This document shows, in pieces, positions 41,619-50,976 of a stretch of DNA of 50,976 nucleotides. The notes under the pieces are model-generated. The model ran no database searches. It saw nothing but the letters and a program-made list of their open reading frames with translations, and had not been told where the DNA came from. Position 1 is the stretch's first letter. Each line of letters starts with the position of its first letter. Position numbers and translations under genes: made by a program. The stretch comes from Gnetum montanum (Eukaryota; Streptophyta; Gnetopsida; Gnetales; Gnetaceae): positions 7,039 through 58,014 of the forward strand of contig MNCI01035775.1 of NCBI GenBank assembly GCA_015680685.1. The letters are read 5' to 3'.

Positions 41619-42236
41619 TTAAACAGACAACAAACACCCCGAAGGTTACCTTATCCTCAAGGTAACCCAAGGTAGTTCCACCAACCCTTGACATGTTATC
41701 CGAGTGGAGCTCTACCACAACCAAATGAATAGTATCAATAGCGGAAACACCCAAAATCATGGGGAATGCCACCACCACATCAACAGTACCCTTACCATTA
41801 ACTTGACCCATACGGGTACTATGTGCAGTAGCCAATCTCTCCATGTGACTCCACTAGTCACATCACTCCTCAACGTCACTACCAAACCCACAAGTACTAT
41901 ATAACTCCTTCTCCTAAGGGTGATGTTACAAAAACATACTATCCTTCTCATCTAACTACACCTCTTCCACCCTTAGCTCCATTACCACCTGCTCCAACTA
42001 TGCAGGGTGAGCTCCCTACCCAACTGCAGCAATGTAACACTACAAACATTGTCAACCCTCAACCTACTATTGGTTTGGACAACCAATCAAAGAAAAGACC
42101 TTTCTTTAAAATTAAAAGTCCTACCAAGCCCCTTGAGTTAAAACCAGCATCCATCGGTATGGAATACACATTTCACAAGAATGAAAAACTAGTAATCATT
42201 AATGCTAAGCTTGCTCTTCAATAAAAAGAAAGACTA
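41619..42236 (+). pseudogene. Gag-Pol linker, protease not found
   Basis: The frame continues from Gag. The first part is rich in Pro, Gln, His and Tyr (PPPHQQYPYH, PLPPLAPLPPAPTM). The last part (42090-42225) reads TKPLELKPASIGMEYTF then IINAKLALQ, the conserved run-up to reverse transcriptase in Athila elements. The aspartic protease that should lie between them is not readable, and there is room for little more than the linker, so it has probably been deleted. Confidence 0.65.
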
Positions 42237-43180
42237 CTGAAAATGGTAAATAAATGGTCAAAAACCTTTGCTTGGTCATATCTCAAATTAACTAGAATAG
42301 ATCCTAGGATATGCCAACATAGAATTTACACTGATCCCTTCATGAAACCTTAATGACAACCATAAAGATGATTAAACCCAAAGCTTAAGTAAGTGGTTAA
42401 AGAAGAAATTGAACAACTTCTAAAAGTCGGGGTCATCTAGGCCATTGCTGATAGTGAATGGGTTAGCCCATTAGTCATTATGTCCAGAAATGGAGGTAAA
42501 TGGAGGGTGTGTATAAACTTTAGGCTATTAAATATGACAACATTCAAGGACCACTTCCCATTGTCATTCGTCGACCAAGTCTTAGATACCATTGCAGGGC
42601 ATTACTACTATATTTTTTTGGATGGTTATAGTGGATACAATCAAATTCAAATAGCACCAGAAGACTAAGCCAAGACTATGTTCACAAGTCCTTGGGAGAT
42701 ATTTGCATATAGGCAGATGCCATTTGGATTATGAAATGCCCCAGCAACATTTCAACATTTGGTTCTAAGCATCTTTCAGCAGCAAATAGGCAATGGTATG
42801 GAGGTATTTATGGATGATTTCTCCACCCATGGAGCAGACTTCGAACAAGCATTAGACCGATTAGAGCAAGTACTGAAACGATGTGTAGAAATGAACTTAA
42901 GGCTCAATTAGAAAAAAAGCCATTTAATGGTCCAAGAAGGCATTGTGTTAGGGCATAAGATTTCACAAACAAGGATAGAGGTAGATCCTGAAAAGATTAA
43001 GGTCATCAAAGGAATCATTTATCAACTTGAAACTGTAAAAGACATATGATCATTCCTTGGACATACTAGCTATTATAGATGCTTCATAGAGAACTTTTCA
43101 AAGATTGCAAAACTGTTGGTAGAATTAATAGAAAAAGACATACCCTTTGAATGGACCAAGAAATGTGAGCTAGCTTTCCA
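42237..43180 (+). pseudogene. pol: Athila reverse transcriptase (decayed)
   Basis: In the same frame as Gag. Motifs: KWSKTFAWSYLKLTRIDP, DSEWVSPLVIM, GGKWRVCINFRLLN (about 42495), KDHFPLSFVDQVLDTIAGH, FLDGYSGYNQIQIAPED (42618-42668), FAYRQMPFGL, NAPATFQ and the catalytic MEVFMDDFS (about 42798), then LRLN, HLMVQEGIVLGHKIS and SFLGHTSYYRCFIENFSKIA. The FMDDFS and MVQEGIVLGH blocks are characteristic of Athila. The catalytic DD is intact but stops follow PED, FGL, LRLN and KDI among others, each at a Gln, Trp or Arg position in most cases. Confidence 0.92.
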
Positions 43181-43607
43181 AACCTTGAAATAGAAGCTCG
43201 TAGAAACACCAATTCTACAAGCTATTGACTGGTCTAGACCATTCCACATAATGACTGACACGTCCAAGTTTGCCTTAGGAGCCGTACTTACATAGTTAGA
43301 TGACCAAAAATGCCCCTATTACATTCATTATGCAAGTTGAAGTATTTCTGGTACACAACTCAACTTCACCACAACAAAAAAAGAATTAATGGATGTGGTG
43401 TTTGTACTAGAAAAATTTAGGCACTATGTATTGCACTATAAGATATTTGTACACATGGATCATAGTGTAATAAGGCTCCTAATGAATAAAACAATGGTAA
43501 GCCCTTGCATCATACGATGGCTCATGATCTTGCAAGAGTTTAATCTTACAATGATCAATCATAAAGGCACCGAGAATGTTGTTGTTGATCATTTATCTCG
43601 ATTATGA
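43181..43607 (+). pseudogene. pol: Athila RNase H (decayed)
   Basis: Same frame. MTDTSKFALGAVL (about 43251; catalytic Asp), YYIHYAS, TTTKKELMDVVFVLEKFRHY (43372-43430; catalytic Glu), FVHMDHSVIRLLMNK (catalytic Asp) and a terminal GTENVVVDHLSRL. Two stops interrupt it, before LDDQK and after YAS, both one transition from Gln or Arg. All four metal-binding acidic residues appear present. Confidence 0.88.
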
Positions 43608-45050
43608 TGGGACAATAAAGAGGATGAATATTCAATTTCTGACCATTTCCCTAATGAACTTCTCTTTGCAAGTGTGATAAAAAATCACTTACCCACGACT
43701 ACAAATTGGTATAGTAGCATTCTCACTTATCTGCTTACACAAGAAACAACATAAGGGTTAGACATTAAAAAGAAACAACAGTTTCTTCACCGAGCCAAAT
43801 ATTTCATGGAAATCAATGGATACCTCATGTAGATTAATGGCTTGGTTCAATGGTGTGTTCCCGATGTAGATTAATTGGGAGTTCTCCAAGACACTCATGA
43901 GGGCCCTTGTGTGGGTCATTATGTTGAGAAATGAATAGCCATTAAAATCTTTCTCATAGGATATTATTGGCCTACATTGTTCCAAGACACTCATCATTTC
44001 ATCTAATCTTGTGAGCACTATCAACACAATGGAGGAATTACTGCTAGAATGGAGGGTCCACAACAATGTATTTAATCTTTAGAACCCTTCAACATATGCG
44101 GTATTGATTTTATGGGGCCTATTACACCAATGTCCTATGGAAAAGCATACATCATTGTTACTATTGATTATTTTATAAAGTGGGCAGAAGTAGCTACTAT
44201 TATGGATTGTACATCATCTACCACTGTACAATTTGTTCAACAACAAATTGTAAATAGGTTTGGCATGCCTTGTGCACTTATTTCTGACAATGGTACAAAT
44301 TTTATAGGTATGACTTTTTGAAAGTTGATGCAATGCTTAAGAGTTGAACATAAGCTGACTACACCATATCATCCTCAAGCAAATGGACAAGCTAAAGTCA
44401 CCAATAGGGAGATCATAAAAATATTGACATGGACCATTAGAAAATATAGTCAAGACTGGAGCACCAAAATGAACGATGCCTTTTGGGCATACTGCTCCAC
44501 ATGGAAACTCCCTATAGGCTACTCTTCCTATGAGTTAGTGTATGGTAAACTTCCAACACTTCCTATCTAGGCTAAGCTTCATACACTATCTACAACATGT
44601 GATCTCAACCTTCACCTAAGTTTAGCATAGCAAGAACGGTTAATGAACCTTAACTTGCTAGATGAAAATCGGTTAGCCACCCTGTCATCCAATGAATTGC
44701 ACAAGGCCTTCAATAAGCAATGTCATGACCTAAGGATTAGGAAAGTCAAAAACCAACCAGGATATAAGGTTTTGTATTGGAATCCCACACATGTGCCACA
44801 ACGAACTAAATTTTAAACGTTGTGGGAAGGACCTTATATTATTCATGAAACTTTCCCCTTAAGGGCCATGATGATCTATAAACCAGATAGCCCAAACAAG
44901 AAATTATTGGTCAACATCCAACAAACCAAACCTTTCCATGAGCCTAAAATAGCTAGTACTAAAACTACCTCTATTAATGGACAACCTTGCTCACTATTTT
45001 GGATCTCCTCCTTCCAACTCAATCATGGGGGAGATGGCCACCAATGCTAA
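43608..45050 (+). pseudogene. pol: Athila integrase (decayed)
   Basis: Same frame. The zinc domain is at about 43885-44035 (THEGPCVGH, GYYWPTLFQD, SCEHYQ), where the second Cys of the usual C-x2-C has become Tyr. The core has FNICGIDFMGPITPM (first Asp, about 44102), KAYIIVTIDYFIKWAEV, FGMPCALISDNGTNF (second Asp, about 44287) and YHPQANGQAKVTNREI, where the third catalytic residue is Lys (AAA 44394-44396) in place of Glu. The C-terminal region reads FWAYCSTWKLPIGYSSYELV, then a WEGPYII block at 44820. It ends at 45050. It is dead by stops and by loss of the catalytic Glu. Confidence 0.9.
45023..45037 (+). promoter_or_regulatory. internal polypurine-like tract after pol
   Basis: TCATGGGGGAGATGG overlaps the end of pol. 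A similar AGTCATGGGGGCC lies at about 46346, and the inverted copy has CATGGGGGAGGGGG on the minus strand at 49527-49540. They resemble the true polypurine tract before the LTR (CAGTCGTGGGGGTA). Confidence 0.4.
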
Positions 45051-46898
45051 CCATTCTAAGCCCTCAGTCTCTTTTATCCTTTTTGTTTTACACATTTTTC
45101 ATCTTTACTTTTTTTTACATCATCGTTAACATTTCACTATTTCTTTTCCTATTACATTTTGTTTAAATTACTTTCACTCATCATCTAATAAGTGCCCATG
45201 ATGATGGATTGTACTATAATGGTGTTGATTGCTAATGTTTGGCTTTTACCTTTAACTTTTAATGTTGATACTAAGATATGGTTTCTTTTGATAAAATAAG
45301 CAATGAGTCCATGTCATCCATTCAGCTCTATGGTCTTCCTTGGTCTTGGAATTATACTATCTCTTTTTTTAAGTAAACTTATTAATGAATTGGTGGCTTA
45401 GTATTATTCAAACCAAGGAAAGATTCAAATGGATTGAAAAGGGTGTGATCTCAAGGGGATTTGATGCATTTGTGCTACCTATTATCTTGGGTACTTGGAT
45501 GTTTTTCATAATTTTTTCATCATTCCACTCTTGACCAAATATCAAGAAGTTGACTAAATCAAATAAGTATTTGCATGGTGTGGTTATCGCGTAAAAAGAA
45601 AACTAGTGAGAATTCAAAGCACACCTCTTAGAAATAATAAGAAACATGGGCTATAAGTAGTGGTTATGGCACTAGAAAGACATGTTACCCATGACTGAAG
45701 GTTCCCTCTAACTAAGGTGCTTTCTCACTTTCTACTCCTCTATCCTTTTCTTGTTGGAATGGTGGTGGCTCTGTGGACACATTCTTGTTGCCTTAAGAGG
45801 ATGGATTGGTCAAGTGTGGTGATGCGAGATCACTAGATGTGGTCAATTTTAATCTAAATTTGGGTCGAATTTTATTAAGTCACCTTAATCACATACTACA
45901 CAAGGGACTTTACACAACCTTGATTTAGGGATCCCATTCCATTATCTCCTCTCTTTCTGTATTACCTTCCATATCCCACCTCATTGCCAGTTTTATGAGT
46001 AGTCTATATCTTGGTTGATGCATTGTTATTCTTTAGTAAACTCTTGTGGGTAAGTCCTTAACCATTGTTTCCATATGTCATTCCTAGAGCCTACGAACTC
46101 TTTGGTTTGTGGGTAAGTCAGGGCATAAAGGGCATTAGCCTGCTTTGGGGAGGATCCACTAGAATTCTTTTTTGGTGAAATTGTTAAGCTCTTTCCCTTA
46201 AACATTTCTTGCAATCAACTATTTCTCATTCACCCCATCAATGACATCTATTTTTGCTTTTTTTTCTTGGCTTCACCATTGTTATTTCTCTCATCTTTCT
46301 TGTTCTTTTCATTTTCCACTCTATTGCTAATGGAGGTTTGCTCTTAGTCATGGGGGCCTATCACAAATTTTTCCATTTCATTACTTATCTCACCCATACA
46401 CCTTGGACAGTTATTAGTTACAAACCTCTAACCCAGCATTTGCCATACCCACAACCTAGCCAAGGTGCTTCATATTGAGGCAAGGTATCAACATTATATC
46501 TTATCTATCCTTGCTAATTTGTGACTATTTTGTATGTGCAGATGATGATCACATGAACAATGGGCTGGGAGCACTCAGGATGAACTAGAGCTAGAGCATT
46601 TATGCAAGGAACAAGCTTGATCATGTGGCCATGAATGAACAATGGTGTGCACATTTTTGACATCGACAGCAATGCACCTCATTTTCTTTTCTCTCTCTCT
46701 TCAAGCTATCAAATGAGGGTCTGGATGTCATTTATGTACAATGTTCACCATAATGGTTATGAACACCAATGTTGTAATATGTTTGTCGATCCATTCACTG
46801 GCCACTTTGAGTCTATCATTCCATGTCACCGTCAGTTGTTGTTCAGTCAATAATCCCATACCTCCCCAATATTTTATAAGGAACTCAAGGATGAGTTT
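45051..46898 (+). other. post-pol region of first Athila copy
   Basis: In Athila elements this interval can hold an envelope-like ORF. Here the plus strand has a hydrophobic open frame at 46254-46478 (FFLGFTIVISLIFLVLFIF) and another at 46635-46853, neither recognisable. A splice-acceptor-like TATGTGCAG precedes an ATG at about 46541, and the matching place in the inverted copy also has TTGCAG-ATG. A minus-strand open frame (46026-46214) shares SGSSPKQA and YAL with the other copy. Nothing can be named with confidence. Confidence 0.4.
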
Positions 46899-46917
46899 TC
46901 ATTCAGTCGTGGGGGTA
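46899..46917 (+). promoter_or_regulatory. polypurine tract of first Athila copy
   Basis: CATTCAGTCGTGGGGGTA ends at the 3' LTR start TGATGAG (46918). The inverted copy has the same TCGTGGGGGTA next to its LTR. Confidence 0.8.
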
Positions 46918-47706
46918 TGATGAGTTTTGATATTAGACCCCTGATATCAGGCATGCAATATCGAAGGTGCCAAAGCGATATCAAACATGCGATATCAAAG
47001 CTTGTCTCATCGCCTATAAATAAGAGACGAGGGCACTTGATTTCGCAGTTAGTTTCTTAGTCCCTTACTTGAACTATTGCAAGTTTTCCTTTCTAGAGTT
47101 AGAATTATTTTTGAGTGTCCACAATAAGAGTCATAAAGTGAACGGATCTTTATTCTAGCATTCTGTACCTGAGCACACCTTGTGTCCGAAAATAAAGACG
47201 AACTTTGTGATAAACCTTGCAACATTTAGAATAGCTTATTTATTGCATTTAATGTTATTTACAATTATTCAATGCTTTCATTAGTTAATTAGCTATTTTA
47301 TTGATTTGTTAATTTTCAACAAGTAAGCACACTTAGTATGACCACTTCGAGCATACATAGAATACTTGGTAACTGAGTAACAACTTGTGTTTGGTAATCC
47401 AAGTAGTGTTACATTGGTTTAGGATGTGTACAGAGAGTGGGAATGGATGCTGGTGTTAGGACTATTTAGAACCTAGCTAATTAGTTAAATTAAATTAGTT
47501 ACTTAATTATTTCATTTCTCCCTTTTTAACACCAAGACATAAAACATAAAAAGCATAAAAATCATATACCTCAAGTTTACTTACTATACAATTATGCCAT
47601 ACGAGTAAGCTTGGGAAGACAATGATCGCCTAACCCATCTTTGTTCTATGAAGGCGCATAAGCACTTCGTCCTTGGAGTTTGACCAGATCGCATGTCATG
47701 TATGGT
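46918..47706 (+). repeat. Athila 3' LTR, end truncated
   Basis: Matches 38771-39571 from TGATGAG to GACCAGATCG..TGT.ATG. It has five GATATC-like dyads before a clear TATA box (CTATAAATAAGAGA at 47013-47026), against three in the 5' LTR. The last 60 or so bases are missing where the inverted LTR begins. Confidence 0.9.
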
Positions 47707-48447
47707 TTAGTCTAGATGAGGTGTATGATGTGTTTCCTAATCTATGCTACTCCTAAAGGTAGTGGAAAATAATATTAACTAAACTAAACTAGGAGGAAAA
47801 GGGTAAGAAAATCTAATCTAGCCTAAGTGCGACGAGCAACCGATTACTTGATCAATAGTACACATCTTGGACTTCGTGCATGACTACCACTAGGACTACC
47901 AAGCATAGATCCTAGGTACGCCACTGGGATTACCAAGCGCAGATCCCAGATACACCACTGGGTTACCAAGCGTAGATCCTAGCTACACCACTGGGCTACC
48001 AAGCAATCACAGTTAAATGCTCATAATCAAGTCGTACTCGTTCCGCGTTCTAGGAGTTTAAGGGTGAGAGAGAGAAAATAGTAAATAACATTAAATAAAT
48101 AACAAATAAATAAATAACAAAGTGAACGTTGTAATGATGAAGTAATCTCGATCTTTATTGCTAATCATGTGAGTGTCCAAGTACGGCACACTCGAATAAA
48201 GACACCGTACAATTACATTCACCACACTGCGGGCAGACACGAGAAAAAATCTAACTTTGGAGGGATCAAACTACCAGAGCTTCGCTACTCTAAAATTGGG
48301 ATCTGAAACAAGGGAGAGCTGCCTCTTATTTATAGATATGGTAGTGCACTACGATATCGTGTATGCGATATCGTGTCAAACGCGATGTCGTGTCAGACGC
48401 GATATTGCGTACGCGATATCATGGCCTATGCGCAACACGTCTCATCA
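47707..48447 (-). repeat. 3' LTR of second, inverted Athila copy
   Basis: On the minus strand it begins TGATGAG at 48447 after a GTGGGGGTA tract. Five CGATATCGTG-type dyads (48349-48422) lie upstream of CTATAAATAAGAGG (48336-48323). A 33-bp unit around TACCAAGC is repeated about 3.5 times (starts 47897, 47931, 47964, 47997), where the first copy has it once. The end at about 47707-47714 abuts the 3' LTR of the first copy tail to tail. Confidence 0.85.
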
Positions 48448-48463
48448 TACCCCCACGACTAAA
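48448..48463 (-). promoter_or_regulatory. polypurine tract of second Athila copy
   Basis: The minus strand reads TTTAGTCGTGGGGGTA and leads into TGATGAG, as in the first copy. Confidence 0.8.
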
Positions 48464-48599
48464 TAAAAACTCTTCCTTAAGTTAAAAAGAGAAAAAGTTC
48501 CATTGATTACACAGTGGATAGGTATGGGATTATTAACTGGGAAAAAGAAATGAAACAATGCTGCAATGTGGGAAGACATAACACACAGAGAGAAAAAAT

Positions 48600-49230
48600 A
48601 CTACAACTACAAAAATGTGGAACTCATGTAGTTCCTAGTGGCGATGGCTCCTCCATTAGTGTCTTCCCCTTTTCTTGCACTCCAGGTCTTGGGATTTGAT
48701 GGTGTTGAAGTATGACCTGGAGTTTCTCCTCTTGTAAGGCCTTGCGTGCCTTGGTGTATGTGTAAGTTTTCACTTATGCCATAGAGGCAGCCTAGATAGC
48801 CTTCTCTTTTTCTTTTGCCACCCTTTTATCCTCTGTCAATAGTTTATTAAGTTGCCTGATTCTAAAAGTGTCCAGCTAGTTCTGAGCAACCTTTGGCCCT
48901 GTATTCGGAAGGTTTAATACTTCCGAAATGGCTTGAACAGAGAAATCAATAGTCACACCACAAATGCTAACCGTGGTGCCTTCTGCTTTATTGTGTCAAA
49001 ATTGGTAAGTTTCCCCTTGAGTACTAGGCACCGCTTTCAAAGAGGGTATCTCCTGCTTCTGCCTACCCGGACCGTATGATAGGAGGATCTTCTTGATGAA
49101 CGCTAAATGATTGTTCCTCCTATTCTACATGTTGTCCGGTAGGATCTTGTCTTCCACCTCTCTGAGATTGTTCAATCGCACCTTGAGCAGGACCTTCCTG
49201 TTATCCACGTTTCAGGACCATCTGCAATCA
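48600..49230 (-). pseudogene. post-pol ORF, plant-transposon/envelope-like fragment
   Basis: A minus-strand frame can be read for about 200 codons with five or so stops. Its middle (about 48985-48890) reads TVSICGVTIDFSVQAISEVL then NLPNTGP, which fits the V-x-G-x-x-I/V-x-F-S-x-x-A-I-x-x-x-L-x-L-P pattern of the plant transposon protein domain seen in ORFs between pol and LTR of Athila-like elements. The tail is highly charged and helix-forming (TEDKRVAKEKEK, ARKALQEEKLQV). A TTGCAG acceptor-like site sits just upstream at about 49231. The match is by pattern only. The function is unknown, and the first Athila copy lacks it. Confidence 0.5.
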
Positions 49231-50976
49231 CACGGGACCAATTGTTAGTAAGGTTGTTACCAAAGTTAGGTTATACCTTACTGCTTGCCTTAATGGATTT
49301 ACTTTATTTCTGTGTGATGTTAATTATTGGAAGAACATGTCCCTGAAATATTATAGTGTTGAGTCCTCTTTGCTTAGGTGGTTTCCAAATTTAATTTTTC
49401 TGGTATAGCTAAGGGGGTGAAATTGTTTTTGACACATTCTATTCTTTATTTTATAACTAATTACCCTTAATAATGTCCTTTGGGTGATGAAGAATTTCAA
49501 AAAAATTATGCACTATTCAGCATGTGCCCCCTCCCCCATGACTAAGCTGACACTCCTGGGTCAAGTAGGTTCAACCGAAATGAAAATTGGAGTACCAGCA
49601 AGCGAGTTCTAGATATGGAAGTAAGGGATGCGCAATCACAAGTTGTAGAGAGAAATTTGAAAAATTTCCGCTGTGTGAACAATTGTAAATAATGTTGATT
49701 AGCATAGGGGAGTCATGTATATATATTTTCATTGAAGTTAGGGCACTTAGAGAATGTACCGAATTTTCAATATTTCTTTAAAATTAAACAATATAAACTA
49801 AGGACATTTGAACGATTGTTAAAGGGTTCTAGGGTAATTCAACTAGTTCTGAAGGCACGAAAATTTTGATGGTGTGTTTATCAATAAAGACCTCGGATAG
49901 GAGAAAAAGGCTATGTGATGATTCATAGGAACGTTGAATCAGAGAGATAGTAATAAGGGAAAGAATATCATGAGAAATTAAGCTAAGGGTAAGAAATTGT
50001 GTGTTTGGACTAGAGAATTAGTGAAGATTACAAAAAATTACACAAGTGGGTCCTCCCCAAAGCAGGTTTCAACCTATTATGCCCTAGTTCAACCACACTT
50101 AAAGTGTCTGTGGGCACTAGAAGGGTTAAATGTAATCCGCACTAACTCCACAAAACACACACATGTAAATATCACTGGAATGAGATGAAAATTCTATGCT
50201 ACATGGGACATGAGTTACAATTACATGAACAGTGAGATGAGACGAACTATAGAAGGGATTATAGAGATTTGGACATGAGGTAATTGACCCAGGGCACAAT
50301 GAATCCTATGTGTAAAGCATGATTAAGGTGTCATTAACCCATCGTTCCAAGATCAAGACCAAGTCCATCCTTCTAATCAGTGACATGGCATTGTTTCATC
50401 CCATGGTGAACAACTGTGAGAGTACCATAACAACAAGGCATACGATCACTTGGCGTTTAGTACAAGGGAGGACTGATTTTTTGTTTTATGGCACTTTGTT
50501 TTTCTTTTCTTCTTCTCTTTTTTTTTCACTTTACTGAATCTAGAGAAGCCACCAACCTTCAGGCATGGGTGCATGTCTTTCCAGTGGGACCCCCTAGAAC
50601 AGCTTCTGAATTTTGAGTGCCCTTTTGATTACTCTTACTCCCATTTTTCATTAGATCTACAAGGATCTTAGTACAACCATATTGCATGATAACTCCCACA
50701 AATGTCACCAAAGAGAATCCACAAATCCCCTTGATGTCACACCCTAATCATTTCCTCTTGGTCCATCCTTCTTCATTCTGGGTACAATGAACACAAAATT
50801 AATTGTAATTTTTTAGAAATTTCAAGAATAGCACTGTACCCTTGAACAAAACTTCTTTATTTATAGAGTGAATGAGTGGGTGTAGTGGGCTCACTGTTCT
50901 AAATAATTGACCACTCATGACTTAATAACATAAAACACATCTCAACCAACGATCCACATGAGTGTTTTATTCATAG
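49231..50976 (-). other. post-pol region of second Athila copy
   Basis: No pol is readable up to the window end. The only firm landmarks are the CATGGGGGAGGGGG tract (minus strand, 49527-49540) and the block at 50030-50130 that matches 46065-46165 inverted. The plus-strand open frame 49997-50188 contains TSGSSPKQV and YALVQP, the antisense counterpart of 46026-46214. T-rich bases at 50490-50530 are unremarkable. Confidence 0.5.

Larger units (their letters stand above)
38771..47706 (+). mobile_element. Athila-type Ty3/gypsy element with both LTRs
   Basis: LTRs at 38771-39571 and 46918-47706 share the start TGATGAG; the left one ends CTCATCA, an inverted copy of the start. A tRNA-Asp-type primer site follows the 5' LTR and a GTGGGGGTA tract precedes the 3' LTR. 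Between them is a plus-strand Gag-Pol reading with reverse transcriptase, RNase H and integrase of Athila type, then about 1.9 kb without pol. The end of the 3' LTR is lost where the inverted second copy begins. No target duplication could be tested. Confidence 0.92.
47707..50976 (-). mobile_element. second Athila-type element, inverted, cut by window end
   Basis: The LTR (47707-48447), polypurine tract (48448-48463) and post-pol region match the first copy in inverted orientation; for example 50044-50066 is the complement of 46139-46160 (CCTGCTTTGGGGAGGA). From that block to the LTR is about 840 bases longer here than in the first copy, mainly because of an additional ORF at 48600-49230. The pol genes should lie right of the window. 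Confidence 0.8.

Noticed and set aside
41593-41951. Minus-strand open frames over Athila
   Set aside because: They are shadows of the Pro/Gln-rich plus-strand linker.

Overview
The window is nuclear DNA from a seed plant with a large, repeat-rich genome. A gymnosperm such as a conifer is my best guess, but the sequence does not prove it. It is AT-rich and mostly CpG-poor, and is built almost wholly of nested, decayed LTR retrotransposons. The coding frames can still be read for long distances but are broken mainly by in-frame stops, most of which can be explained by C-to-T or G-to-A change. No tRNA, rRNA operon, CRISPR array or bacterial-type operon was seen.

Layout. 1-8610 is noncoding and repeat-rich: a 21-bp tandem repeat, an LTR-like segment, a tandem array of about 191-bp units (3220-5165) whose units each carry a palindrome, and a long unrecognised AT-rich stretch. 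8611-19855 is an old Tat-type Ty3/gypsy element on the + strand: reverse transcriptase, RNase H, a second RNase H, integrase, polypurine tract and 3' LTR. Its second RNase H is split by a complete gag-only, copia-like element (10647-16478). 19856-21825 is noncoding and holds a dyad array related in motif to that inserted element. 21826-31098 is a complete element on the - strand with an exact 5-bp target duplication (AGACT); it encodes Gag and protease in one frame and no polymerase or integrase. Its 3' end is closely similar to that of the Tat element, so the Tat machinery may once have moved it.

31104-33480 is a primer-site remnant plus noncoding DNA. 33480-35110 is the odd island: CpG is kept, composition changes, and a plausible two-exon gene with a signal peptide, GT-AG intron and AATAAA signal lies on the - strand. 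35110-35515 looks like the start of another LTR and runs into a 726-base assembly gap. 36284-38520 holds a gypsy gag and pol remnant of chromovirus type (- strand). 38771-47706 is an Athila-type gypsy element (+ strand) with both LTRs, a tRNA-Asp-type primer site and a gag-pol frame. 47707-50976 is a second Athila copy in the opposite orientation, joined tail to tail with the first and carrying an extra ORF between pol and LTR.

A theme links the families: each LTR type carries its own array of short dyad-symmetric motifs (CTACGCT/AGCGTAG arms, AGATGTCT/AGACATCT, GATATC, CCCATG/CATGGG), with copy number differing between copies. In two families the array lies just upstream of a TATA-like box.
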